Below are positions 44,323 through 52,742 of a stretch of 64,000 bases of DNA, piece after piece. The DNA lies in assembly GCF_003259525.1 (NCBI RefSeq), contig NZ_QLLO01000003.1, positions 186,748 through 250,747 of the forward strand, given 5' to 3'. Under the pieces are notes generated by a model. That model did no database searches, was not told where the DNA came from, and saw nothing but the letters and a program-made list of their open reading frames with translations. Made by a program: the position numbers and the translations under genes. The stretch comes from Olleya aquimaris (GTDB lineage: Bacteria > Bacteroidota > Bacteroidia > Flavobacteriales > Flavobacteriaceae). Within the stretch, counting starts at the first letter, position 1. Each line of letters begins with the position of its first letter.

Positions 44323-44501
44323 AAATAAAGGAAACCAAAATACTACAGAGTCAAAGACTCAAAGAAATTTGTAATGAAAAGGGTGTGAATTTTAATTCTA
44401 TAGAAACTTTATTGGATTCTGTAAAAACAAAAAAATTACATTCTAGAAAAAACTATCATCAGCAAAAAATTGATGACACCATTAATAAATCCGTGAAATG
44501 A
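44319..44501 (+). CDS. Small protein resembling 'DNA modification system-associated small protein'
   Basis: 60 aa, basic and helical (LQSQRLKEICNEKGVNFNSIETLLDSVKTKKLHSRKNY). It overlaps both neighbours by 4 bp (ATGA at 44319-44322 and 44498-44501), strong evidence that it is translated. The pattern of an N-terminal helix with IC-x-E, then a LLDSVKTKK-type helix and an Arg-containing turn resembles short proteins encoded beside DndD/DndE-type genes that databases label as DNA modification system-associated; this match is from memory. It could be an adaptor for the SMC-like ATPase. Confidence 0.68.
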   Translation: MKIKETKILQSQRLKEICNEKGVNFNSIETLLDSVKTKKLHSRKNYHQQKIDDTINKSVK

Positions 44502-46603
44502 AATTATCCGAAATAAAAATCAACAATTTTAGGCAATATTACAAAGAAGTTAATATTGACTTAACTACCAATTCTGATGAAAATATTATTTTAATCGGAG
44601 GTAGAAATGGATATGGTAAAACTAATTTCCTAATTTCAATAGTTTGGTGCTTGTATGGGCGTCAAATTGAAAAAGTAGATAATAACTTTAAACAAGAAAT
44701 TAAAAAAGAAAAAAATTATGATTCTTTTATGTTTCAATCTCTTAATTGGACTGCAAAAAAAGAGAATAAAGATACTTTTTCTGTTAGCTTACTTATTTCA
44801 GAAATTGAATTACCGGAACTAAAAAAATTAAATTCCAATTCTGAAAGCGTAATTATTACTAGGAAATTTAATGTTTCTAGTATGAGTGAAGAACTTATGA
44901 TTTTAGATGCCGATTCAAAAATGGAAATTTTTGATGATGAAGCAGATAAAATTAACTTTATAAATGATTATATAATTCCGATAGATGCTGCAAAATTTGT
45001 CTTTTTTGATGCAGAAAAAATATCTGAAATAGCCAACTTATCAATTAAGGAAGAAGGAAGTTTTATAAATGATGCTTTAGGTAAAATTTTAGGGTTAGAT
45101 ACTTACGATACACTTATTGAAGATATAGAGTTTTATATAAATTCTCTTAAAAAAGAAGGAGCAACTAAAAATTTACAAGAACAAATTGTAGATAAAGAAA
45201 AAGCTATTGAACTCTTTAACATCGATATTGAAAAGCTTGAAGAAGAGAATGCCGAAAAGCTTAAAGAGATTGATGATTTAAAGAAATCTATCAGGAAATA
45301 CGATAATTTTATATCACAACACAGTAAACAAGGCAATTCTATATTTGATAGAGAATCGATTTCATCCGAAATAGAAAAGTTACAAGCAAAGAGACTTGAA
45401 TTATCCGAAAAATTTAATGAATTAAGCGAAATAATTCCTTTAACTATTTTAACAGGAAAACTTGAAGAAGTAAGCGAACATCTTGAAATTCAAGAGAAAA
45501 ACGAATTAACACAAAATTCATCAAAAGAAAATTCTGAAAAAATTGAGAATTTTATTGAGCTTCTTTTTAATAAACCACCTGAACCAGACAATTCTACAAT
45601 GTCTTTTAAAGACAAAAACTTTTATTACGAAAAAGCTAAAAATTTAGGTTCAGAGTTATTTAATGATAATGGAGATTATCAAGAACTAGAATTTGAACAT
45701 GATTTGAATAATTCAGAAAAAAACATTATTAAAGATGCTATAAACTTAGTTAATGAGCAATCTAAAGGTTTATTCGAGACTACAATTGAGGAGTTTAATG
45801 AAGTGCAAATTAAACTTTTAGAATTAAATAAAACTTTGAGTAAAGTTGATGCAGATCAAGAAGACGAATATATTTTAGAGGCAATATCTGAAAAAGAAAC
45901 TGCTGAATACAAAAGAGATATAAGTAAGGAACAGATTGGTGGGAATAAAGAGAAAATAAAGAAATTAGAAAGTGATATAGTTCGTTTAAATCAACAACTA
46001 CATACGTTGGTGAAAAAGGTAGATGTAAATGAACAAAATAAACTAAAAATTAAAGAAAGTCAAAAATACATTGATGTCTTAAATTCATTCTTAGAAGAAC
46101 AGAAAAGTAAACACAAAAATAGTCTTGAAAAAACAATTTTAAGCGAGTTAAAAATATTAATGCACAAACTAGATAGTGATGAAAACAGCAGTAAATTTAT
46201 TGAAGATGTCAAAGTTACCATTCTAGCTTCAGGTCAAGGAATGAAAATTACATTATTAGATCAAGATGATAATGAAATAAGAAAAGAAAGTTTATCATCA
46301 GGAGAAAAACAAATTTATATTTCGTGTTTGATTAAAGCAATATTAAATGAATCAATACAAAGTTTACCAATATTTATAGATACACCTCTTGGTAGATTAG
46401 ATGAAGAACACAGAGATAACATTACAAAAAAATATTATCCAGCTCTTTCAGAACAAGTCGTACTATTTTCAACAAATAGTGAGATTACACCTAAACGATA
46501 TAAAGATATTTCAGAAAACATTTCAAAATCTTATCTACTGTTTAATGATGGAGCAAATACAAATTTAAAAAACGGTTATTTTAATACTACAAGCAATGAT
46601 TAG
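44498..46603 (+). CDS. DndD-like SMC/RecF-type ATPase
   Basis: 701 aa. Walker A is G34-GRNGYGKT (34-42), the signature motif SLSSGEK is at 598-604, and Walker B IFIDTP is at about 625-630, with two coiled-coil arms between (about 205-310 and 385-560). The VFFDAEKISEIA segment (168-179) and LGLDTYDTLIEDI are the counterparts of the FFDGEKI and GLD-motifs in DndD, the ATPase of DNA phosphorothioation. No CxxC zinc hook is present, which argues against an SbcC/Rad50 role. A DndC partner is missing, so phosphorothioation cannot be assumed. It overlaps the small protein gene by 4 bp and the motor ATPase gene by 8 bp. Confidence 0.82.
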   Translation: MKLSEIKINNFRQYYKEVNIDLTTNSDENIILIGGRNGYGKTNFLISIVWCLYGRQIEKVDNNFKQEIKKEKNYDSFMFQSLNWTAKKENKDTFSVSLLISEIELPELKKLNSNSESVIITRKFNVSSMSEELMILDADSKMEIFDDEADKINFINDYIIPIDAAKFVFFDAEKISEIANLSIKEEGSFINDALGKILGLDTYDTLIEDIEFYINSLKKEGATKNLQEQIVDKEKAIELFNIDIEKLEEENAEKLKEIDDLKKSIRKYDNFISQHSKQGNSIFDRESISSEIEKLQAKRLELSEKFNELSEIIPLTILTGKLEEVSEHLEIQEKNELTQNSSKENSEKIENFIELLFNKPPEPDNSTMSFKDKNFYYEKAKNLGSELFNDNGDYQELEFEHDLNNSEKNIIKDAINLVNEQSKGLFETTIEEFNEVQIKLLELNKTLSKVDADQEDEYILEAISEKETAEYKRDISKEQIGGNKEKIKKLESDIVRLNQQLHTLVKKVDVNEQNKLKIKESQKYIDVLNSFLEEQKSKHKNSLEKTILSELKILMHKLDSDENSSKFIEDVKVTILASGQGMKITLLDQDDNEIRKESLSSGEKQIYISCLIKAILNESIQSLPIFIDTPLGRLDEEHRDNITKKYYPALSEQVVLFSTNSEITPKRYKDISENISKSYLLFNDGANTNLKNGYFNTTSND

Positions 46604-48164
46604 ATTTAAAATAGATTCAGAAAGTACAGAATTATTAGATAGAATTACAAATATCTATAATTTTAAAAGAGACACAATTACAGGAAGAATTGCATTGTCA
46701 TTAAGTATTGAAAAAGGTCGTCTGTTTCACGAAAACGAAAATAGTCTACCTCAAAACGGAAGAGAATATACACCTACAAGTAACATCTTTGGTCGTTTAG
46801 TTAATGACGTAGATAATTTTACTCTTTATAAAACTATTTTCGATCAACACTATAATAAAGAATTAACAGAAAGTGAATTTATTAGGCTTTATAAACTTCA
46901 TTTAAAAGATGGTCTTGAAATCTGGAATAATAAATTAAACAATAGTGACATAACGAAAGGAGAACATATCTCACTTTTATTGAAACCAGTAAAAAAAGGA
47001 TTACATAAAAGAAAATCTAATGTGTATGTTTCAAGTTCTGATAAAACAGAAACAACTTATAATTTAATCAATAGCACAAATAAACCTATTGAATTAAACC
47101 TAGGAAACGAACTAAATGGAGAACCTATTAAAATTAAAATTAATGACGAAACAGAATATACAAGTCGTCATTTTGGCATTGCAGGTACAACAGGATCAGG
47201 AAAAACACAATTAGTATTTGATTTAATTTATCAAATTTCCAAACAAACAGAATATGAACTGAACTTTACTTTTTTTGATTTTAAAGGAACAGATACTAAA
47301 GAAAAACTTGATACATTTTTATCTTCAACTAAAGCTAATTTTATAGATATTAAGCATCAAATCGGTTTTCCTTTTAGTCCATTAAAAAACTATGATTTAA
47401 GTAATCAAAACTATATTGAGTCTTTTGCAAGTGATTTAAGAACTTTTTTTAAGAGTATTGGTCAAGTTCAGTCAGCTAGCTTGGTAAGAGAAATAAAAGA
47501 CTATTATTTTGATAATAATTCTTCACCAACATTAGACGAATTATTAGAAAATATTTTAGAGAAAAATAAAGGCAAATTTGATACAACTACTAGTGTAATT
47601 CAACAATTAATTAACTCTGGTATTTATGATGAGTCAAAGTCATATTCTATATTTAATCAAAGTACATACATTTCAATGCCTTCAGAGGTTACAAAAGAGA
47701 TTAAACAATTTGTAACATTTAATCTTTTGAAATATATGTATGATAGCATTAAAAAATCTGGAGATACAGCTGTAACAAATAATATAAAAGCTTTAAAACA
47801 CGTTATTGTTATTGATGAAGCACAGAATTTTTTACAACATAAAAATGCAAGACCTGTAATTGAGTCAATGTTGAGAGAATTACGATCTATGGGAATAATA
47901 ATCATCTTAATTGCTCAAGAAACTCAAGATTTTGTTTACAAAGATTTTAATTTTATGTCACAAATTCAATTTCCTATTTGTGCTAATGTTAAAGATAAAT
48001 CTACGAAAAGAATTATTCCATTTCTTGGTAGCGTAAATAGTGAAGTCAAACTGAACACTCAATTAGAAAAACTTGAAGGAGGAAAAGCAATAATAAATAT
48101 AGGAGAACCAAAACTAATTGAATTAAAGCAATGGTGGAAAACTAAAAAAGAGGAAAATATTTAA
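46596..48164 (+). CDS. DndE-like domain fused to a HerA/FtsK-type motor ATPase
   Basis: 522 aa. The first ~115 residues (FKIDSESTELLDRI, ITGRIALSLSIEKGRLF, LYKLHLKDGLEIW) follow the pattern of DndE, a small DNA-nick-binding subunit of the phosphorothioation machinery. From about 165 a RecA-fold motor follows: Walker A G197-TTGSGKT (197-204), FFDFKGTD, Walker B HVIVIDEAQ (402-410) and a sensor-like LIAQETQDF (438-446), as in HerA/FtsK/DptH translocases. A fused DndE-motor protein would bring DNA binding and pumping together. The last gene of the cassette, its stop is 137 bp before the right inverted repeat. Confidence 0.8.
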   Translation: MIRFKIDSESTELLDRITNIYNFKRDTITGRIALSLSIEKGRLFHENENSLPQNGREYTPTSNIFGRLVNDVDNFTLYKTIFDQHYNKELTESEFIRLYKLHLKDGLEIWNNKLNNSDITKGEHISLLLKPVKKGLHKRKSNVYVSSSDKTETTYNLINSTNKPIELNLGNELNGEPIKIKINDETEYTSRHFGIAGTTGSGKTQLVFDLIYQISKQTEYELNFTFFDFKGTDTKEKLDTFLSSTKANFIDIKHQIGFPFSPLKNYDLSNQNYIESFASDLRTFFKSIGQVQSASLVREIKDYYFDNNSSPTLDELLENILEKNKGKFDTTTSVIQQLINSGIYDESKSYSIFNQSTYISMPSEVTKEIKQFVTFNLLKYMYDSIKKSGDTAVTNNIKALKHVIVIDEAQNFLQHKNARPVIESMLRELRSMGIIIILIAQETQDFVYKDFNFMSQIQFPICANVKDKSTKRIIPFLGSVNSEVKLNTQLEKLEGGKAIINIGEPKLIELKQWWKTKKEENI

Positions 48165-48445
48165 GCCTAAGCTATGTTCAAGCACATTTATTTTTTTCCA
48201 ATGCTCAAAAATGCCAAACCAAAAAAATAAAAGAGCTTTCACGCCAAAGCTCACATTTGAACTAATAGAAAACATTGGAAAACCTAGCTGAACGAAATAA
48301 AGCCAGTTTACAACAACGTATATAATTTATTGCTAGTTCTCACCTACTTCTGAAAATCCACTCTAATCATTTATCTATTTTTTATTCACTAAATTAGTAA
48401 GCCTAATAAATAATTGGGCTTACTAACTTTTAATACACTTCTGTT
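48165..48445. other. 281-bp gene-free region containing the structured right cassette boundary
   Basis: It holds a hairpin GAGCTTT/AAAGCTC (48233-48239, 48246-48252), a long-range pair TTTTCCAATG/CATTGGAAAA (48194-48203, 48273-48282), GTTCAA/TTGAAC (48176-48181, 48257-48262) and the right inverted repeat (48301-48325). After it comes a CACCTACTTCTGAAAATCC stretch that I remember following similar cassette ends in other Bacteroidetes. No T-rich terminator shape is evident. Confidence 0.6.
48301..48325 (-). repeat. Right imperfect inverted repeat of the cassette
   Basis: Reverse complement of this 25-bp site reads TTATATA..TTGTTGTAAAC..GCT and matches the left site at 42253-42277 in 21 of 25 positions. 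Together the two delimit the four-gene cassette. Confidence 0.72.
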
Positions 48446-48976
48446 ATGTTTAAAAAATTAATGTTTACTGTAGTATTGTTTATGGCTTTTACATGTCAAA
48501 GTCACGCGCAATCTTTAGATAATTTAAAAGCTATCAATTATACGGTTTGGCTTAAATTTTATCAAGCGTTTAAAACTTTAGATTATACACTCATGGAACA
48601 AATCCATTCTAAAGATTTGGTAAGGATTTCTGGAGGAAAAAATATAAGAGATTACGAGTCGTACATCAATAATTATAAAGCTAGATTTAATTCAGATAAA
48701 GAAAATAATATTTCTTACAATATCTCTCTACGCTTTTTTGAGCGTATTAGCAATGACTCTGTAGCTTCAGAACGTGGAATTTACAAACTCATGATTAATC
48801 CTAATTCTGCAGATCCTCAAATATACTATGGACAATTTCATGTCTTATTAAAAAAAGAAAATGGCGTATGGAAAATTGTAATGGACTATGACTCAAATGA
48901 AGATAATACTATAGATAGTAAAGCTTATAATAAAGCTTATGGTATTAGTGAAACTGATAAGTTTGCGGAACACTAA
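48446..48976 (+). CDS. Exported NTF2-like (SnoaL-type) protein
   Basis: 176 aa. Signal peptide MFKKLMFTVVLFMAFTCQSHAQ; the AFTC could also be a lipobox. The mature part has the cone-shaped alpha+beta pattern of NTF2-like proteins: helix-rich start (VWLKFYQAFKTLDYTLMEQIHSKDLVRI), then strands ending in GQFHVLLKKENGVWKIVMDYDS. No catalytic set is obvious. It is the first gene right of the cassette and convergent with the hemolysin III gene (2-bp gap). Confidence 0.72.
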   Translation: MFKKLMFTVVLFMAFTCQSHAQSLDNLKAINYTVWLKFYQAFKTLDYTLMEQIHSKDLVRISGGKNIRDYESYINNYKARFNSDKENNISYNISLRFFERISNDSVASERGIYKLMINPNSADPQIYYGQFHVLLKKENGVWKIVMDYDSNEDNTIDSKAYNKAYGISETDKFAEH

Positions 48977-48978
48977 TT

Positions 48979-49605
48979 CTAAACCACAAAAAACAACACC
49001 ATAAAAAAGTGGCAAATCGCACCAGCTAACACAAACAAGTGCCAAATCACGTGGTTGTAAGGTATTTTCTCTATGGCATAAAACACAATACCAACCGTAT
49101 AGGCTAAACCACCAGCCATGAGCAGTAGGATTCCGTTGGGTGCCATAAGATTGGATAAAGTGGTAAAATCAAACACGATTAACCAACCCATGACCAAATA
49201 CAACAACGTAGAAAAGGTATTAAAGCGTCCTGTAAAAAACAGTTTTAACACCACACCAAACGCAGCAATTGCCCAAACCACATAAAATAAGGTCCAACCC
49301 AAGCTTTGCTCTAAGGTAATGAGTAATACTGGTGTGTACGTTCCTGCAATAAGCAAGTAGATACTAACGTGATCGACGATTCTAAAATAGTGCTTCTTTT
49401 TTTCGTCAGAGATAATATGGTATAGCGTTGAGGCAGTAAATAAGATAATAATTGAGATCCCATAAACAATCACACTAAATAAACTGTACTCCGTTTTTTT
49501 AGTTTCAAACACAATAAGTAACACCAATGCGACTATACCAAAAAGCGCACCTATACCGTGACTTAAAGCGTTTAGTTTTTCTTCAAAAGGGGTTTGTTTT
49601 CGCAT
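48979..49605 (-). CDS. Hemolysin III / PAQR family membrane protein
   Basis: 208 aa with seven membrane helices. The N-terminal EEKLNALSHGIGALFG, the STLYHIISDEKKKHYFRIVDHVSIYLLIAGTYTP block and the C-terminal HVIWHLFVLAGAICHF contain the conserved Ser/Asp/His zinc-site residues of the family. Members are called hemolysin III, but a hydrolase-like or membrane-homeostasis role is thought more likely. Its start overlaps the DUF4294 stop by 1 bp (TAATG). Confidence 0.9.
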   Translation of the reverse strand: MRKQTPFEEKLNALSHGIGALFGIVALVLLIVFETKKTEYSLFSVIVYGISIIILFTASTLYHIISDEKKKHYFRIVDHVSIYLLIAGTYTPVLLITLEQSLGWTLFYVVWAIAAFGVVLKLFFTGRFNTFSTLLYLVMGWLIVFDFTTLSNLMAPNGILLLMAGGLAYTVGIVFYAIEKIPYNHVIWHLFVLAGAICHFFMVLFFVV

Positions 49606-50291
49606 TAGTTATTGGTACTAGTTTCTGTGTTATCCCACTTATTGGTCAACTTAAAATATTCAAAATTTAAAGGCGATTTCACTAATTTTATTTGTCCGTT
49701 TTGCCACGCTCTAATTAAAATATCTTCAATTAAATAGTCTTCTTCAACGTGTTCTGGATCGTACTCGCGCTTTAACGAAATATTAAACAAATATGCAGTG
49801 CTGTTGTACCAAAAGGCGCGCCAACCATTACGCAATTCTTTAATCAAATCAAACGCAGTGGTTCCGGTTTGTCTGTGGATGAGTTTTACTAAAATCTGAC
49901 CTTCCGTTTTGGTTAGTTTTTTAAGCTCTTCAGAAAACTGTTCTTCAATATACTTTTGGACTTTCTTAGCATATTTTTTCTTTTGGCGTTTGTTTTTTAA
50001 GGTGGCTAGACGTGTGTTTAAGGCATTTAAACGGTCTGCTGCTAACTTGGCATACGGATACACCTTTATGGTTTTTCGTCTTAAAATATAATAACGTCTG
50101 CGGTCTTCTTTACTTTTAAACGTCAGTCTATCCAATAGCATGACTTCATCTAAATAAATAGATTTGTGTGGTATAGAGTCGCCTTCAATAATGATGTATT
50201 CGACTTCAGTCGAGTCCTGAACGACCTGGTTGTCTTCTTGAGAAAACAATAATACTGGTACACATAAAAACAAAAAAATAATATACTTCAT
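49605..50291 (-). CDS. DUF4294 domain exported protein
   Basis: 228 aa. Signal peptide MKYIIFLFLCVPVLLFSQ. The conserved core (RRRYYILRRKTIKVYPYAK; LTKTEGQILVKLIHRQTG; RNGWRAFWYNSTAYLFN) is the DUF4294 family as I remember it. Unknown function, expected in the periplasm. It is divergent from the M42 peptidase gene (120 bp) and coupled to hemolysin III; the same neighbourhood is common in the family. Confidence 0.83.
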   Translation of the reverse strand: MKYIIFLFLCVPVLLFSQEDNQVVQDSTEVEYIIIEGDSIPHKSIYLDEVMLLDRLTFKSKEDRRRYYILRRKTIKVYPYAKLAADRLNALNTRLATLKNKRQKKKYAKKVQKYIEEQFSEELKKLTKTEGQILVKLIHRQTGTTAFDLIKELRNGWRAFWYNSTAYLFNISLKREYDPEHVEEDYLIEDILIRAWQNGQIKLVKSPLNFEYFKLTNKWDNTETSTNN

Positions 50292-50411
50292 AGCTACTAG
50301 TCTGCTAAAACTATTCCAAAGCAGATATTAATAACGCAAAATTAATAATTAACGTGTAGCTTACTATTAAATAAGTGTGAATATTCTTATTTTAGACAAA
50401 AATTAATTTAA

Positions 50412-51500
50412 ATGGCAACAAAACGTATACTTAACAAAAAGTCGATGGACTTTTTAGAAAAATATTTAAATAATGCAGCTCCGACAGGTTACGAATGGGA
50501 TGGTCAAAACATTTGGATGGACTACCTTAAACCGTATGTGGACGAGTTTTTTACAGATACTTACGGGACAGCAGTTGGTGTTATTAATCCAAAAGCAAAA
50601 TACAAAGTAGTTATTGAAGGTCATGCAGATGAAATCTCTTGGTATGTTAACTATATCTCAGACAACGGATTAATTTACGTGATCCGAAATGGCGGAAGTG
50701 ACCACCAAATTGCACCAAGTAAAATTGTAAATATCCACACCAAAAAAGGCATTGTTAAAGGTGTTTTTGGTTGGCCAGCCATACATACCCGAAATAAAGC
50801 TAAAGAAGAACCACCAAAACCAAACAACATCTTTATTGATTGTGGTTGCAAAACTAAAGACGAAGTCGAAAAATTAGGCGTGCATGTTGGTTGCGTGATT
50901 ACGTATCCAGACGAATTCCACATCTTAAACAAAGATAACTTTGTGTGTCGTGCTTTAGATAACCGAATGGGTGGTTTTATGATTGCTGAAGTGGCACGAT
51001 TACTAAAAGAAAACAAGAAAAAATTACCGTTTGGATTGTACATAGTCAATGCAGTACAAGAAGAAATTGGACTACGTGGTGCACAAATGATTACCGACAC
51101 CATCAAACCAAACATAGCAATTGTTACAGACGTAACACATGATACCACCACACCTATGATTGACCAAAAAGTACAAGGTCATGTAGAAAATGGTAAAGGT
51201 CCTGTGATTGCTTATGCACCAGCAGTACAACAAAAATTACGCGATTTAATTACAGATACAGCAGAAGAAAAGAAAATCCCATTCCAACGTGCAGCTTGCT
51301 CTAGAGCAACTGGAACAGACACAGATGCATTTGCGTATAGCAATGGTGGTGTGGCTTCTGCATTAATATCGTTACCTTTACGTTACATGCACACGACTGT
51401 AGAAACGGTTCACAGGGATGATGTAGAAAACGTCATTAAACTAATTTACGAAACCTTATTAAAAATTAAGGATGGCGACACATTTAGCTATTTTAAATAA
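50412..51500 (+). CDS. M42 family aminopeptidase (glutamyl aminopeptidase/endoglucanase-like)
   Basis: 362 aa, cytoplasmic. Dinuclear metal ligands are visible: H71 in EGHADE, D183 in ALDNRMGG, E217/E218 in VQEEIGLRG, D240 in VTDVTHDT and a late His in RYMHTTVE. M42 enzymes form tetrahedral dodecamers that clip peptides; the old endoglucanase name for this family is not supported by mechanism. A terminator follows at 51541. Confidence 0.9.
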   Translation: MATKRILNKKSMDFLEKYLNNAAPTGYEWDGQNIWMDYLKPYVDEFFTDTYGTAVGVINPKAKYKVVIEGHADEISWYVNYISDNGLIYVIRNGGSDHQIAPSKIVNIHTKKGIVKGVFGWPAIHTRNKAKEEPPKPNNIFIDCGCKTKDEVEKLGVHVGCVITYPDEFHILNKDNFVCRALDNRMGGFMIAEVARLLKENKKKLPFGLYIVNAVQEEIGLRGAQMITDTIKPNIAIVTDVTHDTTTPMIDQKVQGHVENGKGPVIAYAPAVQQKLRDLITDTAEEKKIPFQRAACSRATGTDTDAFAYSNGGVASALISLPLRYMHTTVETVHRDDVENVIKLIYETLLKIKDGDTFSYFK

Positions 51501-51540
51501 GTCAATCATCAAAATTTGGCGATAATAGAAATAACCAATT

Positions 51541-51569
51541 AAGCCTCTTTTTGTAGAGGCTTTTTTTAA
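51541..51569 (+). terminator. Terminator after the M42 peptidase gene
   Basis: AGCCTCT (51542-51548) pairs with AGAGGCT (51555-51561) around TTTTGT, followed by seven T. The next gene starts at 51581. Confidence 0.88.
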
Positions 51570-51580
51570 TCTAAATAGAT

Positions 51581-52741
51581 ATGGGTTTAACGCACCAAAA
51601 GCACCTATTTGATATCCCAGAGGATGTCACGTATTTAAATATTGCAGCACAATCACCAGCTTTTAAAGCAATTTATGAAGCAGGCTTAGAAGGGTTGCAA
51701 CAAAAAAACAGACCGTATACCATAACACTGTCAGATTATTTTGAGCCTGTCATTCAACTCAAAAAACTATTTGCAACCTTGATAGATGCAGACGATTATA
51801 ATCGTGTGGCAACAATCCCGTCTGTATCTTACGGAATGGCAACTGTAGCCAATAATATTAAGTTGCAACCTGGTGATGAGATTGTGGTCATTGACGAGCA
51901 GTTTCCGAGTAACTATTATTCGTGGAAAGCGCTATCAGAAACCTATGATGCCACCATCAAAACAGTGGTTAAACCTAGTAAAACAGATTCTAAATCTTGG
52001 GACGATGCTATTATAGAAGCTATTACAGACCAAACCGCTGTTGTTGCTATGGGTAACCTACATTGGTCAAACGGAAGTTTATTTAACCTTAAAGCGATTA
52101 GCCAAAAAGCAAAACAGCATCACGCCTTATTAATTATTGACGGTAGCCAAAGTGTTGGTGCACTACCCTTTTCTATAAAAGACATTCAACCTGATGCATT
52201 AATTTGCGCTGGTTACAAATGGTTATTTGGACCTTATGGTTGTGCCTATGCGTATTATGGCTCTTACTTTGATAACGGAAAGCCCATAGAACACAATTGG
52301 GCCAACCGATTAGATAGCGAAAACTTTGCAGGATTAACAAACTATCAATCCCAATTCAAACCACTTGCTAATAGGTATCAAGTTGGAGAAAGCGGTAATT
52401 TTATTTATGTTAAAATGCAAATTGCAGCATTACAACAAATTATAGAATGGACACCAAATACAATACAAGAGTATTGCAAGACTATTTCGGTAAACGCTGT
52501 AAAAGAATTAAAAGCTTTAGGGTGTCATATTCAGGATGATAATGATAGATCACACCATTTATTTGGTATAGAATTACCCGAAGGACTTAATGTTGAAGCT
52601 TTTAAACAAGATTTAGCTAACAGACAAATATATGTTTCATTTAGAGGACGTTATATTCGTGTGTCGTGTCATTTATTTAATACAGAAGCAGATTTTAAGC
52701 CATTAATTGCTTGTTTATCTGCCCATTTACAACAGGTTTAA
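51581..52741 (+). CDS. Class V aminotransferase-fold PLP enzyme
   Basis: 386 aa. PLP lysine K213 (CAGYKWLFGPYG) and D187 (IIDGSQSVGALP) are present, and the N-terminal LNIAAQSPAF replaces the usual gripping segment. Family relatives include cysteine desulfurases, kynureninase and isopenicillin epimerase-like proteins; the desulfurase Cys loop is absent, so the reaction is unassigned. It starts a run of closely spaced genes with NUDIX (1-bp gap) and PrsW (9-bp gap). Confidence 0.83.
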   Translation: MGLTHQKHLFDIPEDVTYLNIAAQSPAFKAIYEAGLEGLQQKNRPYTITLSDYFEPVIQLKKLFATLIDADDYNRVATIPSVSYGMATVANNIKLQPGDEIVVIDEQFPSNYYSWKALSETYDATIKTVVKPSKTDSKSWDDAIIEAITDQTAVVAMGNLHWSNGSLFNLKAISQKAKQHHALLIIDGSQSVGALPFSIKDIQPDALICAGYKWLFGPYGCAYAYYGSYFDNGKPIEHNWANRLDSENFAGLTNYQSQFKPLANRYQVGESGNFIYVKMQIAALQQIIEWTPNTIQEYCKTISVNAVKELKALGCHIQDDNDRSHHLFGIELPEGLNVEAFKQDLANRQIYVSFRGRYIRVSCHLFNTEADFKPLIACLSAHLQQV

Positions 52742-52742
52742 T

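Noticed and set aside
42412-48164. Complete Dnd phosphorothioation system
   Set aside because: No DndC-type PP-loop enzyme, no DGQHR-type DndB and no cysteine desulfurase occur in the cassette; only DndD-like and DndE-like parts are visible.
48165-48325. Integron attC site
   Set aside because: The segment is folded, but RYYYAAC/GTTRRRY core sites with usual spacing are not found and no IntI is encoded.
50675-51151. 158-codon open frame on the minus strand
   Set aside because: It is a shadow of the M42 peptidase gene, which has all its metal ligands on the other strand.
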